NCBI RefSeq assembly: GCF_009765215.1
Contig: NZ_VLNV01000013.1
Location: 1 to 44,166, forward strand
DNA: 44,166 bases
From: Lysobacter prati
GTDB taxonomy: Bacteria > Pseudomonadota > Gammaproteobacteria > Xanthomonadales > Xanthomonadaceae
Reading direction: 5' to 3'
Position 1 is the first letter of the stretch. Every line of letters begins with the position of its first letter. Below, one piece after another: positions 44,112-44,166 of this stretch. The notes beneath the pieces are model-generated. The model was not told the origin of the DNA. It searched no databases and saw nothing but the letters and a program-made list of their open reading frames with translations. A program made the position numbers and the translations under genes.

Positions 44112-44166
44112 GCGGAGTGGTAGTTCAGTCGGTTAGAATGCTGGCCTGTCACGCCGGAGGTCGCGG
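44112..44166 (+). tRNA. tRNA-Asp (GTC), cut by the window edge
   Basis: The 5' acceptor strand GCGGAGT, the D arm, and the anticodon arm CTGGC-CTGTCAC-GCCGG with anticodon GTC are present. The T arm and 3' end lie beyond the window. Confidence 0.9.

Overview
The window reads as a stretch of core chromosome from a high-GC gammaproteobacterium of the order Lysobacterales (Xanthomonadales), most like Lysobacter or a close relative. This rests on GC-rich codon use throughout, gene orders familiar from that group (tRNA cluster-tig-clpP-clpX-lon-hupB-tRNA-Val-tRNA-Asp; phoB-phoR-ppk-ppx; opgD-opgH; ohrR-ohr), and protein sequences such as OhrR that resemble Xanthomonas. I see no integrase, transposase, phage gene, toxin-antitoxin pair, CRISPR array or defence island. 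The species call is inference.

Layout. 0.1-2.7 kb: aquaporin Z, an unrecognised exported protein with its own promoter and operator-like palindrome, and a pirin. 2.8-7.3 kb (minus): mfd, a histidine-phosphatase lipoprotein and a small lipoprotein. 7.5-8.5 kb: the organic-peroxide switch ohrR-ohr; the ohrR promoter looks leaderless and self-repressed. 8.6-12.7 kb: methyltransferase, two small enzymes or binding proteins, a cation diffusion facilitator and rlmJ. 12.8-16.4 kb: creB-creC-creD, with a perfect CreB tag in front of creD. 16.5-18.0 kb: a GNAT acetyltransferase overlapping a nitrilase-fold hydrolase. 18.0-19.8 kb (minus): glycosyltransferase plus PAP2 phosphatase. 20.0-23.5 kb: opgD-opgH for osmoregulated periplasmic glucans. 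23.6-29.5 kb (minus): phoB-phoR-ppk-ppx, with a candidate Pho box upstream of phoB. 29.6-31.3 kb (minus): the BepA-like protease. 31.5-32.2 kb: glutaredoxin overlapping an AhpD-fold protein. 32.4-35.3 kb: NAD-type isocitrate dehydrogenase, a 500-base spacer rich in structured repeats, and an NhaC-type antiporter. 35.3-36.1 kb (minus): a Bax-inhibitor-1 family protein. 36.3-36.9 kb: tRNA-Pro, Arg, His, Lys and Leu. 37.3-44.0 kb: tig, clpP, clpX, lon and hupB, then tRNA-Val and a truncated tRNA-Asp.

How it works together. The right third is a protein-quality-control block. Near-consensus sigma-32 promoters with identical 15-base spacers precede clpP and lon, so the two proteases are probably induced together by heat. 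The middle links phosphate sensing (PhoBR) to polyphosphate synthesis and breakdown (PPK, PPX). Several genes concern the envelope (creD, opgDH, bepA, the glycosyltransferase/PAP2 pair, lipoproteins) and two operons concern peroxide or thiol redox (ohrR-ohr, grxC-AhpD-like).

I found no wholly new multi-gene system. The most informative non-coding signals are the cre tag, the ohrR promoter/operator, the Pho box, the paired sigma-32 promoters, a dispersed stem-loop repeat with compensatory base changes, a three-way-junction element, and a duplicated hairpin-plus-palindrome element between the tRNA cluster and tig.
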